This document shows positions 1 through 8,459 of a stretch of DNA of 64,000 bases, piece after piece. Every line of letters begins with the position of its first letter. Position 1 is the first letter of the stretch. The DNA comes from Streptomyces aurantiacus (GTDB lineage: Bacteria; Actinomycetota; Actinomycetes; Streptomycetales; Streptomycetaceae). Below the pieces are notes generated by a model, which was not told the origin of the DNA, did not search any database, and was given only the letters and a program-made list of their open reading frames with translations. Both the position numbers and the translations under genes were made by a program. The stretch is taken from positions 4,340,001 to 4,404,000 of the forward strand of contig NZ_CP114283.1 of the NCBI RefSeq assembly GCF_027107535.1, read 5' to 3'.

Positions 1-1
1 G

Positions 2-676
2 GGCTGCGCACTGGCCCTGTGTGCCCGCGGCGAGGAAGGTCTGGCCAAGGCCGCCGCAGAACTGCGCGGCGAGGGGGCCACCGTGTTCGCGGAAGCGGTC
101 GACGTCACCGACCCGGTCGCCCTGGCGGGCTTCGTGGAGCGAGCGGCCGGTGAACTCGGCGGCCTGGACCTGCTGGTGTCCAACGTGTCGGCAGGCAATG
201 TGAAGGGCCCCGAGTCCTGGGAAGCCAGCCTGCGCGGCGACCTGATCCCGTTCGCGGGACTCGTGGAGGCGGCCCTTCCCCACCTGGAGGCCTCCGACCG
301 GGCCGCCGTCGTGGCCATCGGCACCACCAACGCCTCCGACACCGCGCGCCCGGCCGGAGCGAACTCGTACTCCGCGCTCAAGGCGGCTGTCGTCCAGCAC
401 GCCTCGGCCCTCGCGCACGCCCTCGCGCCGAAGGGCATCCGCGTCAACACGGTCTCGCCCGGCCCGATCGACTTCCCCGGCGGCGCCTGGGAGACCATCC
501 GCACCGGCCGCCCGGAGGTGTACGAGGAGGTGCTCGCCAAGCTGCCGATCGGCCGCTACGGCACGGCGGAGGACGTGGCCTCCGCGGTGGCGTTCCTGCT
601 CGGGCGGACCGGCTCCTTCTGCGTGGGGGTCAACCTCGTGGTGGACGGCGGGCTGCTGACCCGCGTCCAGTACTGA
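2..676 (+). CDS. SDR-family oxidoreductase, 5' truncated by window edge
   Basis: The frame is open from the window edge, so the N-terminal nucleotide-binding glycine motif is missing. About 224 residues remain. Seen: a DLLVSNVSAG stretch where SDRs carry the NNAG motif, the catalytic YxxxK as SYSALKAA, the RVNTVSPGPID loop that follows it, and a typical end, GVNLVVDGGLLT. By family it is a soluble NAD(P)-dependent dehydrogenase/reductase; the substrate cannot be read. Three bases separate it from the ThuA-like gene, so the two probably share a transcript. It is the first visible gene of a catabolic island. Confidence 0.88.
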   Translation, partial: GCALALCARGEEGLAKAAAELRGEGATVFAEAVDVTDPVALAGFVERAAGELGGLDLLVSNVSAGNVKGPESWEASLRGDLIPFAGLVEAALPHLEASDRAAVVAIGTTNASDTARPAGANSYSALKAAVVQHASALAHALAPKGIRVNTVSPGPIDFPGGAWETIRTGRPEVYEEVLAKLPIGRYGTAEDVASAVAFLLGRTGSFCVGVNLVVDGGLLTRVQY

Positions 677-679
677 GCC

Positions 680-1477
680 GTGGCGGGCCCGGCCGGCCGC
701 CTGGACGCCGTACTGGTCTGCGGCGGCCGCTGGCACGACTTCGACCACGCGCGGCTGCGGCTGCTGGAACTGCTCGGTGAGCATCCACGCGTGCGCACCA
801 CGGTCCACCAGGACTACGACTGTGCGGCCGCGCTCGACAACGCGGACCTGCTGATCACCTACACCTGTGACGTCCGGCCCGGTCCGGCGCAGCGGGCCGC
901 ACTGGCACGGTTCGTCGCGCGGGGCGGCCGCTGGCTCGCCCTGCACGGGACCAACTCGGTGATCGAGCCGTCGGCCGGTGCCGGACCGCGGGTGTTCACG
1001 ACTCCCCGGCTCCTCGGCGAGCTGGCGGAGGTGCTCGGCAGTCAGTTCCTGGCCCACCCGCCGATCGAGCCGTACGAGGTGCGGGTGACCCGGCCCGGCC
1101 ATCCGCTGGTCGCCGGGATCGGGCCGTTCACGGTCACCGACGAGCTGTACGTGTGCGAGCTGCACGGCGAGCTCGAGGTGCTGCTGCACGCCGAGTACAC
1201 GGGGCCGTGCCGCGGTTTCGCCGAGGGCGACACGGCGGCCCTCGACAGCGCGCCCCGACCGGTGCTGTATCTCAAGCGGCACGGCCTCGGCGAGGTCTGC
1301 TACTTCACCCTCGGCCACTGCCGGGGCCGCTACGACATGCAGGACCTCGGCGTGGACGACACCGGGCGCGTGGACGTGGGGCCGTGGAAGACGCCGGAGT
1401 TCCTGACAGTGCTCCGGCGGTGTGTGCAGCGGGCGGTGGGTGTGCGCGATCCGGCACAGGAGAGGGCCGGCGCCTGA
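680..1477 (+). CDS. ThuA-like domain protein
   Basis: 265 residues from a GTG start 3 bp after the preceding SDR stop. The fold signature is that of the ThuA/glutamine-amidotransferase-like family: an N-terminal LDAVLVCGGRWHDFDHARL strand and helix, NADLLITYTCD, a GGRWLALHGTNS turn, and a C-terminal FTLGHCRGRYD segment. ThuA proteins occur in trehalose and other disaccharide catabolic loci; their precise reaction is poorly defined. Its position beside a sugar-type ABC importer fits a role in processing a sugar or glycoside. The family call is good; the role is inferred from context only. Confidence 0.8.
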   Translation: MAGPAGRLDAVLVCGGRWHDFDHARLRLLELLGEHPRVRTTVHQDYDCAAALDNADLLITYTCDVRPGPAQRAALARFVARGGRWLALHGTNSVIEPSAGAGPRVFTTPRLLGELAEVLGSQFLAHPPIEPYEVRVTRPGHPLVAGIGPFTVTDELYVCELHGELEVLLHAEYTGPCRGFAEGDTAALDSAPRPVLYLKRHGLGEVCYFTLGHCRGRYDMQDLGVDDTGRVDVGPWKTPEFLTVLRRCVQRAVGVRDPAQERAGA

Positions 1478-1499
1478 GCGAGGCTCGGGCGCCGGCCCT
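1463..1499. terminator. Bidirectional hairpin terminator between convergent genes
   Basis: AGGGCCGGCGCC (1463-1474) pairs perfectly with GGCGCCGGCCCT (1488-1499). An inner GAGC/GCTC stem (1476-1479 with 1483-1486) closes on a 3-nt loop. The hairpin overlaps the ThuA gene stop codon and lies 14 bp past the end of the converging alcohol dehydrogenase gene. No U-tract is visible, which is common in Streptomyces. Confidence 0.75.
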
Positions 1500-1513
1500 G
1501 CACGGATCGCGGC

Positions 1514-2557
1514 TCAGGCGTGCGGCAGTACCACCGCGCGGCCGTTGATCTCACCGGCGTGCAGACGCTCGTACGCCTCGGGCCCCTGGTCCAGCGTGAA
1601 GGTCTCGACGTGGGAGGAGACGAGACCCTGCCGTGCGAGTTCCAGGACCTCCATGAGTTCCGTCCGGCTTCCCCAGTACGGGAAGGAGGCCGACACCTCG
1701 AACGGCAGCCCTCCCCCGAAGCCGACGGCCAGCGTGCCCCCGCCGAGGCCGACGACAGTGACATCACCCTCCACCGCCACCGACCCGGCGGCGACCGTCA
1801 CGGTCGCCTCGGCTCCGACGAAGTCCAGGACGACCTGCGCTCCCGTACCGCCGGTGAGTTCCCGGACCCGCGCTGCCGCCTCGCCGTCGGAGAGCAGCGT
1901 CTCGTGCGCGCCCACCTTGGCTGCCAGCTCCAGCTTCTCCTTGCTGACATCGAGGGCGACCACCCGGGCGGGGGTCAGGGCGCGCAGCAACTGCACGGCG
2001 AGATGCCCCAGACCGCCGACGCCGATCACCACCGCCGTGCTGCCGGGCAGCAGCTTCGGCAGCGACCTGCGGATCGCGTGATACGGCGTCAGCCCCGCGT
2101 CGGTGAGCGGCGCCGCCTGCACAGGGTCGAGTCCGTTCAGCGGAACCAGATGGCGGGGGGAGTCCACCAGCATGTACTCCGCCAGGGCGCCGGGGGATCC
2201 CAGCCCCGGCGGGAGGATGCCGAGGCCGGCGGCGTGCGGACAGCAGTTCTCCTTGCCCTCGGCGCACTTGTGGCAGCTTCCGCAGCCCAACGGGCCGTAC
2301 ACCGCCACCGCCTCGCCCTCCGCCACGGTGGTGACACCGGCGCCCACGGCCGCCACCGTCCCGACACCCTCGTGGCCGAGTGTCATCGGCAGCGCGTAGG
2401 GGAACTGTTCCTCGGGCCAGCCCATCACCGCTAGATCGGAGTGGCAGAGCCCCGCAGCCGTCACCTTCAACAGCACCTGCCCGGGGCCGGGTTCGGGCAC
2501 CGGAACCTCCACGACCTCGGGGGCGTGCCCCACCCGCCGGTACTGAAGGGCCTTCAT
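1514..2557 (-). CDS. Zinc-dependent alcohol dehydrogenase (MDR superfamily)
   Basis: 347 residues. Catalytic zinc ligands are visible as LCHSD (Cys, residue about 38) and GHEGVG (His-Glu, about 61). The structural zinc lobe is GCGSCHKCAEGKENCC, with four cysteines. The NAD-binding turn is GVGGLGHLAVQL, followed by an acidic residue (VVALD) that favours NAD over NADP. The ATG overlaps the upstream permease stop as ATGA (2554-2557), so translation is likely coupled. It would oxidise an alcohol or reduce an aldehyde; co-transcription with a sugar ABC importer suggests a polyol or sugar-linked alcohol, which is an inference. Confidence 0.9.
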   Translation of the reverse strand: MKALQYRRVGHAPEVVEVPVPEPGPGQVLLKVTAAGLCHSDLAVMGWPEEQFPYALPMTLGHEGVGTVAAVGAGVTTVAEGEAVAVYGPLGCGSCHKCAEGKENCCPHAAGLGILPPGLGSPGALAEYMLVDSPRHLVPLNGLDPVQAAPLTDAGLTPYHAIRRSLPKLLPGSTAVVIGVGGLGHLAVQLLRALTPARVVALDVSKEKLELAAKVGAHETLLSDGEAAARVRELTGGTGAQVVLDFVGAEATVTVAAGSVAVEGDVTVVGLGGGTLAVGFGGGLPFEVSASFPYWGSRTELMEVLELARQGLVSSHVETFTLDQGPEAYERLHAGEINGRAVVLPHA

Positions 2558-3654
2558 CCCCGGACCTCCTTGCCGGGAGTGGAATCCGGTCGGGTCCCGG
2601 TCCGGCGGCGCAGAACGGAGGGCAGGGCGATCCGGCCCCCCGTGAGGACCAGCGCCACGATCAGGACCGAGCCGGTGAACAGACTCGCGGCCCACTGCGC
2701 GCTGGTGGCGAGCCCGAGTCCTGTGACGCCCGTGCCGAGCAGGAGAACCGCGAGTACCGTGCCCCATGCGTTGAAACGTCCCGCGCGCAACTGGGTCGCC
2801 CCGACGAACGCGGCGGCGTACGCGGCCAGCAGATACGGGGTGCCGGCGGTAGGCGATCCGGATCCGACCGAGGACGCGAAGACCACGCCGGCGAGACCGG
2901 ACAGCAGTGCGGAGGCCACCAGTGTCAGAAAGCGCAGCCGGTCGGTGCGCACCCCCTGCAGCCGGGCCGCGTCGGCGTTGAATCCGGTCGCGTACAACCG
3001 GCGTCCGGTGGCGGTGTGTTCCAGCACGAACCAGATGGCGAGGGCGGCGACCAGCAGATACAGCACCGGCAGGGTGATGCCGCCCGCGTCCAGCTGGGCG
3101 ATGCTCGCGAACGGCTTGGCGAGCAGCTGCACACCGGTGATGGAGCTGTCGTTGGTGACCATGGTGATCAGGGACTGGATCAGCGCACCGGTGGCCAGGG
3201 TGGCGATGAACGAGTCGACGCGCAGGACCACCACCACGATTCCGTTGACGACTCCGATCAGCAGCGCGGCGGTCATCGCCAGGGCGATGGCCGCGCCGGG
3301 CCCGAGCCCGGCGGAGACCATGAAGTAGGCGGTCAGCACGCTGGTGAGCGACATGGTGTAGGCGATCGAGAGGTCGAAGACCCGTGCGGCCAGCGGCGGT
3401 ACGACGCTCAGCGCCACCAGGCCCGCCACGGCGTTGCCGTTCAGTACCTGCTTGACCGTGATGGTGGTCGGGAAGGTGTCCGGCGCCCAGACGGAGAAGA
3501 GCACGGCGATGACCAGCCACACGTACACGGCGCCGATGTTGCGGAACGACAGGGCGGCCGCCGCCCGTCGGCGCAGTGTCTCCGGTACGGACACCGCGGG
3601 TCTCTCCGGTGCGGACGGTGGGAGCTCCGCGGCCCGGGTCGGGATGGACGTCAT
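2554..3654 (-). CDS. Sugar ABC transporter permease (RbsC-like)
   Basis: 366 residues, very hydrophobic with about 8-10 membrane segments (for example VWLVIAVLFSVWAPDTF and GAAIALAMTAALLIGVVNG). NGNAVAGLVAL followed by PPLAARVFDLSIAYTMSLT matches the BPD_transp_2/RbsC family motif. It forms the membrane channel of a CUT2-type importer with the ATPase and lipoprotein encoded upstream. The start ATG follows a GGAAGG sequence inside a 25-bp tandem repeat (3661-3722). It overlaps the downstream alcohol dehydrogenase by 4 bp. Confidence 0.92.
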   Translation of the reverse strand: MTSIPTRAAELPPSAPERPAVSVPETLRRRAAAALSFRNIGAVYVWLVIAVLFSVWAPDTFPTTITVKQVLNGNAVAGLVALSVVPPLAARVFDLSIAYTMSLTSVLTAYFMVSAGLGPGAAIALAMTAALLIGVVNGIVVVVLRVDSFIATLATGALIQSLITMVTNDSSITGVQLLAKPFASIAQLDAGGITLPVLYLLVAALAIWFVLEHTATGRRLYATGFNADAARLQGVRTDRLRFLTLVASALLSGLAGVVFASSVGSGSPTAGTPYLLAAYAAAFVGATQLRAGRFNAWGTVLAVLLLGTGVTGLGLATSAQWAASLFTGSVLIVALVLTGGRIALPSVLRRRTGTRPDSTPGKEVRG

Positions 3655-3660
3655 GTCGCA

Positions 3661-3722
3661 CGGTTCCTTCCAGGCTCATGTCGTTCGGTTGTCTCCAGGC
3701 TCACGTCACTCGGTTCCTTCCA
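3661..3722. repeat. 25-bp tandem direct repeat, two full copies and a partial third
   Basis: Units begin with CGGTT at 3661, 3686 and 3711. Copies one and two share TCCAGGCTCA followed by nGTC, and copy three repeats CGGTTCCTTCCA. The repeat spans the 3' end of the ATPase gene (stop at 3706-3708) and the gap before the permease start. Read on the minus strand, each unit holds a purine-rich ribosome-binding-site-like stretch and an ATG/GTG, as if the translation-initiation region had been duplicated. Confidence 0.8.
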
Positions 3723-5238
3723 TGGCGTGCACGAGCGCGGGCTCGGTGATGTCCCGGCCGCTGATCTCCCGTGCGATCCGGCCGTCCCGCACCACCAGGA
3801 CGCGGGTGCACAGAGCGAGCAGGTCCTGGGTGTCGGAGGAGGACACGATGACGCCCATGCCCTCGTCGGACTGACGCTCTATCAGGTCGTACAGCTGCAG
3901 GCGGGTGGCGATGTCCACGCCCGCCGTGGGTTCGCACAGCGCCAGCACCGGCGGGTGCTGCGCCAGACAACGGGCCATGACGACCTTCTGCTGGTTGCCG
4001 CCGCTCAGCGTGGTGATCCTGACGCCGGCTGGATGGCGGCCGGCCGTACGCACGCCGACCCGTTGGATCCAGTCCTCCGCCAGGGCGGACTCGCGGCGTC
4101 GGCGCAGCCGCCCGTAGTGGGTGCGCAGCCGGCTCAGGAGCGGCAGGGTGAGGTTCTCGCCGACCGAGAAATCGCCGATCACTCCCTCGCCCGCCCGGTC
4201 GGCCGGGACCAGGGGAAGGCCCAGGGTGTCGGCGTCACGCGCGTCGGTCCACCGTCCGGAGTGTTCCGGCAGCCGCAGCCTGCCGCTCACCCGCCCGGCA
4301 TGGGCCCCGCACACCGCGTACGGCATGATCTCGTGTCCGGAGCCGACCAGGCCGGTGATGCCCAGGCGTTCGCCCCTGGCCAGGTCGAAGCCGACTCCCC
4401 GCAGGGGTCCGGCCCACAGGTCGCGGACCTCCAGCACGGGGTCGGCAGAGCCGGAAGGGGCCGGCGGACGGTGGTGGGCCTCCATCTCCTCGCCCGCCAT
4501 CAGTTCCGCCAGCGTGCGCGGAGTGAGGTCGCAGACCGGGCGGGTGGCGATCCGGCGTCCGCCGCGGATCACGGTGACCCGGTCGGCGAGCGCGAAGATC
4601 TCGTCCATCCGGTGCGAAACGTACAGGACGCCCGCGCCGGCGTCGCGGACCTCCCGCACGATGTCGAAGAGGCGGGCCACCTCGCCCGGCGGCAGCACGG
4701 CGGTGGGCTCGTCGAGCACCAGGACACCGCGGCGGCCCTCCCAGCCCTGCAGGGCGGCGGCGATGGCCACCACCGTGCGTTGGACGGGGGTCGCCGCCGA
4801 GAGGGGACGGCGCACGTCGATGCCGAGGCCGAACCGTTCGACGAGGGCGCTCGTCCGCTTCTCCATCTCCGGCCAGCGGATGTTGCCCAGGGCCGTGCGG
4901 GCGAAGCCGTGGCTGAGTGCGAGGTTGTCGATGGCGCTCAACTCGCCCACCAGCCCCAGCTCCTGGTGGACGAAGCGGAGCCGGTCGTGGCGGGAGCCAG
5001 TGACATGGCCGAGATCGAAGGGTTCGCCGTCGAGTTCGGCCGTCGCACCCGGCTCCGCGTGGTGGTAACCGGCGAGGATCTTGATGAGGGTGGACTTGCC
5101 GGAGCCGTTGGGTCCGATCAGGGCGTGGATCTCGCCGGGCAGGACCTCGAGATCGACGTCCTTGAGTGCCTGGGTGCCGCCGAACCTCTTGGACAGTCCG
5201 GCCACCCGCAGCACCGGCCCGGTCAACTCAGTCCCCAC
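3706..5238 (-). CDS. Sugar ABC transporter ATP-binding protein, two ABC domains (RbsA/MglA-like)
   Basis: 510 residues, the normal CUT2 ATPase size. Domain 1 has a good Walker A (GPNGSGKST, about residue 40) and Walker B (VLVLDEPTAV), but its signature is LSAATPVQ rather than the usual LS(V)(A/G)xxQ. Domain 2 has the expected degenerate Walker A (GLVGSGHE) and an intact signature LSGGNQQK, but its Walker B reads VLALCEPTAGVD, with Cys where Asp is usual. It energises import together with the permease and binding lipoprotein. Its start overlaps the lipoprotein gene by 16 bp, so it is the second gene of that operon. Confidence 0.92.
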   Translation of the reverse strand: MGTELTGPVLRVAGLSKRFGGTQALKDVDLEVLPGEIHALIGPNGSGKSTLIKILAGYHHAEPGATAELDGEPFDLGHVTGSRHDRLRFVHQELGLVGELSAIDNLALSHGFARTALGNIRWPEMEKRTSALVERFGLGIDVRRPLSAATPVQRTVVAIAAALQGWEGRRGVLVLDEPTAVLPPGEVARLFDIVREVRDAGAGVLYVSHRMDEIFALADRVTVIRGGRRIATRPVCDLTPRTLAELMAGEEMEAHHRPPAPSGSADPVLEVRDLWAGPLRGVGFDLARGERLGITGLVGSGHEIMPYAVCGAHAGRVSGRLRLPEHSGRWTDARDADTLGLPLVPADRAGEGVIGDFSVGENLTLPLLSRLRTHYGRLRRRRESALAEDWIQRVGVRTAGRHPAGVRITTLSGGNQQKVVMARCLAQHPPVLALCEPTAGVDIATRLQLYDLIERQSDEGMGVIVSSSDTQDLLALCTRVLVVRDGRIAREISGRDITEPALVHAMEGTE

Positions 5239-6365
5239 AGCGCCTTGAACTGCTTCTGGTAGTCCTCGACGATCGGGAAGTCGCCGTCGGCCGAGGGCAG
5301 GTTGTCCTTGGTGACGAGCATGTTGGGCAGTGCGGCCTTCTGGTCCACGTCCATGGGCAGGCCGGTGAAGTGCCGGGCCAGCGCGTCGGCCTGGAGCCAG
5401 GCCGTCTCGTGGGAGTTCAGTGCCATCGCGCCGTCGGTGAGGCCGCTCTGGATGTACTGGTAGTTCTGCGCGTCACCGACGTTGACGACGATGTGCTTGC
5501 CGGTGATGCCGGCGGTCTTCAGCGCGGCGGGCACACCCACGTTGAGCAGGCCCAGGGAGAAGACGACATGGGTCACCTTCGGGTGCGACCGGAGGTACGA
5601 CACCACGCGGTCCGGCATGTCCTTGCCCACCGCGGTGATCGGCACGTCGACGTTGTCCAGCCCACAACCGGCGCACCATTCCTCGTACTTGGCCGCGAAG
5701 GAGTCCTTGACGGGCTTGAGGATCGTGTAGGCCGGCAGATCGAAGTAGACGGTGCTCGCCTTGGCTCCGCTGTTCGACACCACCCATGAAGCGAGCATCT
5801 CGCCCTGGATGCCGACGTCGTCCGGCCCGTTCTTCAACAGGGAGATGCCGTCGCCCAGCACGTCGTCGGCGTTCGACTGGATGACGGGGATGTCGGCGGC
5901 CTTCAGCCGGGCCAGCTGCTTGGCGTAGACGGCACGGGGAAAGCCGGAGGCGACGACGGCGTCCGGCTTGTCGCGAAGGGCCTGTTCATAGGCGGCCTGG
6001 ACGGACTCCGGGGTGCCCTGGGTGGCGATCTGCTTCACCTCCCAGCCGAGCTCCTCGGCGGCCTCGGTGAAGAAGCCGGCGAGGTCCTTGCAGGACTGGA
6101 CGCCGCAGAGGATGAAGTCGATCTTCTTGCCCTTGGGGATCGCCTTGCCGACGGGCTCGGTCACGGAGATCGTGGCCGGGCGCTCGGAGTACTTCTGCAG
6201 GGCCGCGCGGGCCGCCGTCAGACCGGGGGAGCCGGGCGCCCCCGCCTGCGTCGAGTCGGCGGCGGGAGTGGTGTCGCTGCCGCACGCCGCCAGGGCGAGC
6301 AGGGCGGTGGCGGGGACGATCGCGGTGAGGGCGCGGCGGACCGCGCGACGGGGTCTGGAACTCAT
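5223..6365 (-). CDS. Sugar ABC transporter substrate-binding lipoprotein
   Basis: 380 residues. An Arg-rich N-terminus leads into a hydrophobic segment and a lipobox, ALAACGSD, giving a lipid-anchored Cys near residue 28. The mature part has the periplasmic-binding-protein type 1 pattern: KIDFILCGVQSCKDLAGFF, then DAVVASGFPRAVYAKQL, then HIVVNVGDAQNYQYIQSG. These are usual for ribose/galactose-type CUT2 binding proteins. It is the first gene of a minus-strand operon (lipoprotein, ATPase, permease, alcohol dehydrogenase) and diverges from the Rieske gene. The ligand is unknown; aromatic or glycoside ligands are also known for this fold. Confidence 0.9.
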   Translation of the reverse strand: MSSRPRRAVRRALTAIVPATALLALAACGSDTTPAADSTQAGAPGSPGLTAARAALQKYSERPATISVTEPVGKAIPKGKKIDFILCGVQSCKDLAGFFTEAAEELGWEVKQIATQGTPESVQAAYEQALRDKPDAVVASGFPRAVYAKQLARLKAADIPVIQSNADDVLGDGISLLKNGPDDVGIQGEMLASWVVSNSGAKASTVYFDLPAYTILKPVKDSFAAKYEEWCAGCGLDNVDVPITAVGKDMPDRVVSYLRSHPKVTHVVFSLGLLNVGVPAALKTAGITGKHIVVNVGDAQNYQYIQSGLTDGAMALNSHETAWLQADALARHFTGLPMDVDQKAALPNMLVTKDNLPSADGDFPIVEDYQKQFKALWGLS

Positions 6366-6731
6366 CGTTGAGTGCTCCCGAGATGTGTCGCCTGCACTGC
6401 CGCGACCCGCGTCGCTCCCGCGTACGCGGCGGCCGGTTCCGGTCAGGCGGATCGATTCCGTGGTGCCCCGGGCGGAAACGCCGCGGCGCTGGGCCGGGAC
6501 GGGCAGAGACCGTACCGGGACCGAGAAACTTATGAGGCACTACAGCCTCAAGTGGGTCGGAGTGTGACATGCCGCAGCGGGCTTGGGGAGAGGGGCGCCG
6601 CAATAACTTCCAGAATCCCAAGGAAATGGCGTGGTGACCTCGGAAGGTGGAGAAGTTGTTCACTGGCGCAAGTGTTGCTCCATGGCGCAACTGGTAACTA
6701 CACTCACTCTAAAGTTTCTGCCGGAGGAGAG
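6366..6731. promoter_or_regulatory. Divergent control region between importer operon and Rieske operon
   Basis: 366 bp with no convincing gene. It contains an inverted repeat, TGAGGC (6533-6538) and GCCTCA (6545-6550), a direct repeat of GGCGCAA at 6665 and 6684, and an 18-bp near-palindrome at 6674-6691. The 3' end has a good ribosome-binding site, GGAGGAGAG (6723-6731), for the Rieske gene. The region must hold promoters for both directions; no confident -35/-10 pair was assigned. Confidence 0.6.
6674..6691. promoter_or_regulatory. Candidate repressor operator, 18-bp near-palindrome
   Basis: GTTGCTCCATGGCGCAAC is palindromic except for one base pair (position 6 versus 13). It ends 40 bp before the Rieske start and overlaps a GGCGCAA direct repeat. 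Size and placement fit an operator for a dimeric TetR-type repressor; two such genes lie at 18244-19664. This is inference from position and symmetry only. Confidence 0.45.
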
Positions 6732-8141
6732 ATGATGGACGAAACGTCGGAGCCGGCCACTGCGCGGTGCCCCGGGCCCAGCGTCCAGGACTACCTCGAC
6801 CAGGACAGCCGTCCCGTTCCCCTCGCTCTGAGGTACGAGCGGAACGACTACCTCGGCAGCGAGGACATCGACACCGCCCGCTTCACCTCCCGCGAGTGGG
6901 CCGAACGCGAGATGCGGCAGGTCTGGCGGCGCGTCTGGCAGTTCGCCTGCCTGGAGAGCGAGATTCCCGAGGTCGGCGACCACGAGGTCTACGAGATCGG
7001 CGACGACTCCCTCATCGTCGTGCGCACGGCCCCCGACGAGATCCGCGCCTACGTCAACGTCTGCCTGCACCGCGGTCGCAAACTGCGCACCGGCGGCGGC
7101 AACGTCAGCGAGTTCCGCTGCTCGTTCCACGGCTTCGCCTGGAACCTCGACGGCACGATGCAGACCCCGCCCTGTGCCTGGGACTTCCCCCACGTCACCC
7201 CGGAGAGGTTCGCGCTCCCCGAGGCACAGGTGGCCACCTGGCGCGGCTTCGTCTTCATCAACATGGACCCGTACGCCGAGTCCTTCGACAGCTACCGCGG
7301 CACCTTCGACGACTACTACATCTGGCCGCTGGAGAACCGCTACAAGTCGCTGCACATCGGCAAGGTGCTGCCCTGCAACTGGAAGGTCGCACAGGACGCG
7401 TTCATCGAGTCCTTCCATGTGATCGCCACGCACCCGCAGATGCTGCCGTGGCTCGCCGACGCCAACTCGCAGTACGACGTCATGGCGGACCAGCCGAACT
7501 GGACCCGGATGATCAACATCCAGGGCGCGCCCAGCCCGCACGTGGCGGACTCCGTCACGGAGGAGGACGTCCTGGAGACCTTCTACGACTCGCGCGCGTT
7601 CTACGCCGCCGCCCAGGGCCGTGACCTGGTGATGCAGGAGGGTGACGAACTGCCGGCGATCCCGCCCGGGGGCACCGCCCGCCAAGTCCTCGCGGAGCGG
7701 ATGCGCGCGCAGCTCGCGGTCACCTCGCAGCAGGACTTCTCGAAGACTCCGGACACCGAACTGCTGGATGCCATCAACTACTTGCTGTTCCCCAACTTCA
7801 ACCCGTGGGGCGGCGCCAAGTCGAACATCATCTACCGGTTCCGGCCCAACGGTCTCGACCCCGACTCCTGCACCGCCGAGATCATCTTCATGTCGTCCCC
7901 GAAGCAACCCGGCGAGATGCCGCCCCCGGCGAAGATCCGCTGGGTGCCGGAGGACATGCTCTTCGCCGACATTCCCGAACTCGGCGTGCTCGGACCCGTC
8001 TTCGACCAGGACTGCGACAACCTGCCGTACGTCCAGGAGGGCCTCAAGGCGATGCGGAAGCCGGGCATCACCCTGGCCAACTACCAGGAGAGCCGCATCC
8101 GTCACTTCAACCGGACGCTCGACCAGTGGATGAACAAGTGA
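6732..8141 (+). CDS. Rieske non-haem iron oxygenase, alpha (catalytic) subunit
   Basis: 469 residues from ATG 6732; a second ATG at 6735 is slightly better spaced from GGAGG and equally possible. The Rieske [2Fe-2S] ligands are Cys111 and His113 (CLHRGR) and Cys130 and His133 (CSFHGF). The mononuclear iron site is DAFIESFHVIATH, with the usual two-His-one-carboxylate arrangement. The family hydroxylates aromatic rings, steroids or amines using O2 and electrons from a ferredoxin. A GTGA overlap couples it to the ferredoxin gene that follows. No small beta subunit is present, as in homotrimeric types. The substrate is not readable. Confidence 0.92.
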   Translation: MMDETSEPATARCPGPSVQDYLDQDSRPVPLALRYERNDYLGSEDIDTARFTSREWAEREMRQVWRRVWQFACLESEIPEVGDHEVYEIGDDSLIVVRTAPDEIRAYVNVCLHRGRKLRTGGGNVSEFRCSFHGFAWNLDGTMQTPPCAWDFPHVTPERFALPEAQVATWRGFVFINMDPYAESFDSYRGTFDDYYIWPLENRYKSLHIGKVLPCNWKVAQDAFIESFHVIATHPQMLPWLADANSQYDVMADQPNWTRMINIQGAPSPHVADSVTEEDVLETFYDSRAFYAAAQGRDLVMQEGDELPAIPPGGTARQVLAERMRAQLAVTSQQDFSKTPDTELLDAINYLLFPNFNPWGGAKSNIIYRFRPNGLDPDSCTAEIIFMSSPKQPGEMPPPAKIRWVPEDMLFADIPELGVLGPVFDQDCDNLPYVQEGLKAMRKPGITLANYQESRIRHFNRTLDQWMNK

Positions 8142-8452
8142 GCCACCGGGTGGCGGTCAGGCCCTCCGGCGTCGAGCTCGACGTGCTCGACGGCGAGGAC
8201 CTGTTCACCGCCGCCCAGCGGCTCGGCTACCGCTGGCCCACCGTCTGTGGCGGCAAGGGCACCTGCCGTACCTGCTTCGTCCAGATCGAGGAGGGCACCG
8301 AGAACTGCTCCCCGGTGGGCCCGCTGGAACGCGAGGGCATCGAGTCGCTGCGCAGGCCGGTGGACGGCCTGACCCGGCTCGCCTGCCGGCTCCGGGTCGA
8401 GGGCCCTGTGACCGTGACCAAGCGCGGCGTGCGCCGCCGAGTGCAGGAGTGA
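8138..8452 (+). CDS. [2Fe-2S] plant-type ferredoxin
   Basis: 104 residues from GTG 8138, overlapping the Rieske stop (GTGA). The cluster ligands are visible as CGGKGTCRTC, a Cys-x5-Cys-x2-Cys motif, with the fourth Cys in TRLACRL. This is the compact fer2 fold without a reductase domain. It most likely passes electrons to the oxygenase encoded just upstream, and perhaps also to the second Rieske protein at 12764-14116. No ferredoxin reductase is visible in the window. Confidence 0.9.
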   Translation: MSHRVAVRPSGVELDVLDGEDLFTAAQRLGYRWPTVCGGKGTCRTCFVQIEEGTENCSPVGPLEREGIESLRRPVDGLTRLACRLRVEGPVTVTKRGVRRRVQE

Positions 8453-8459
8453 GACCCCC

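Noticed and set aside
2380..5262. A 960-residue plus-strand open frame
   Set aside because: It lies antisense to the alcohol dehydrogenase, permease and ATPase genes, all of which have clear motifs; long antisense frames are expected in high-GC DNA.
6660..8105. A 481-residue minus-strand open frame
   Set aside because: It is the complement of the Rieske oxygenase gene, which shows all metal-site motifs; the minus frame has none.
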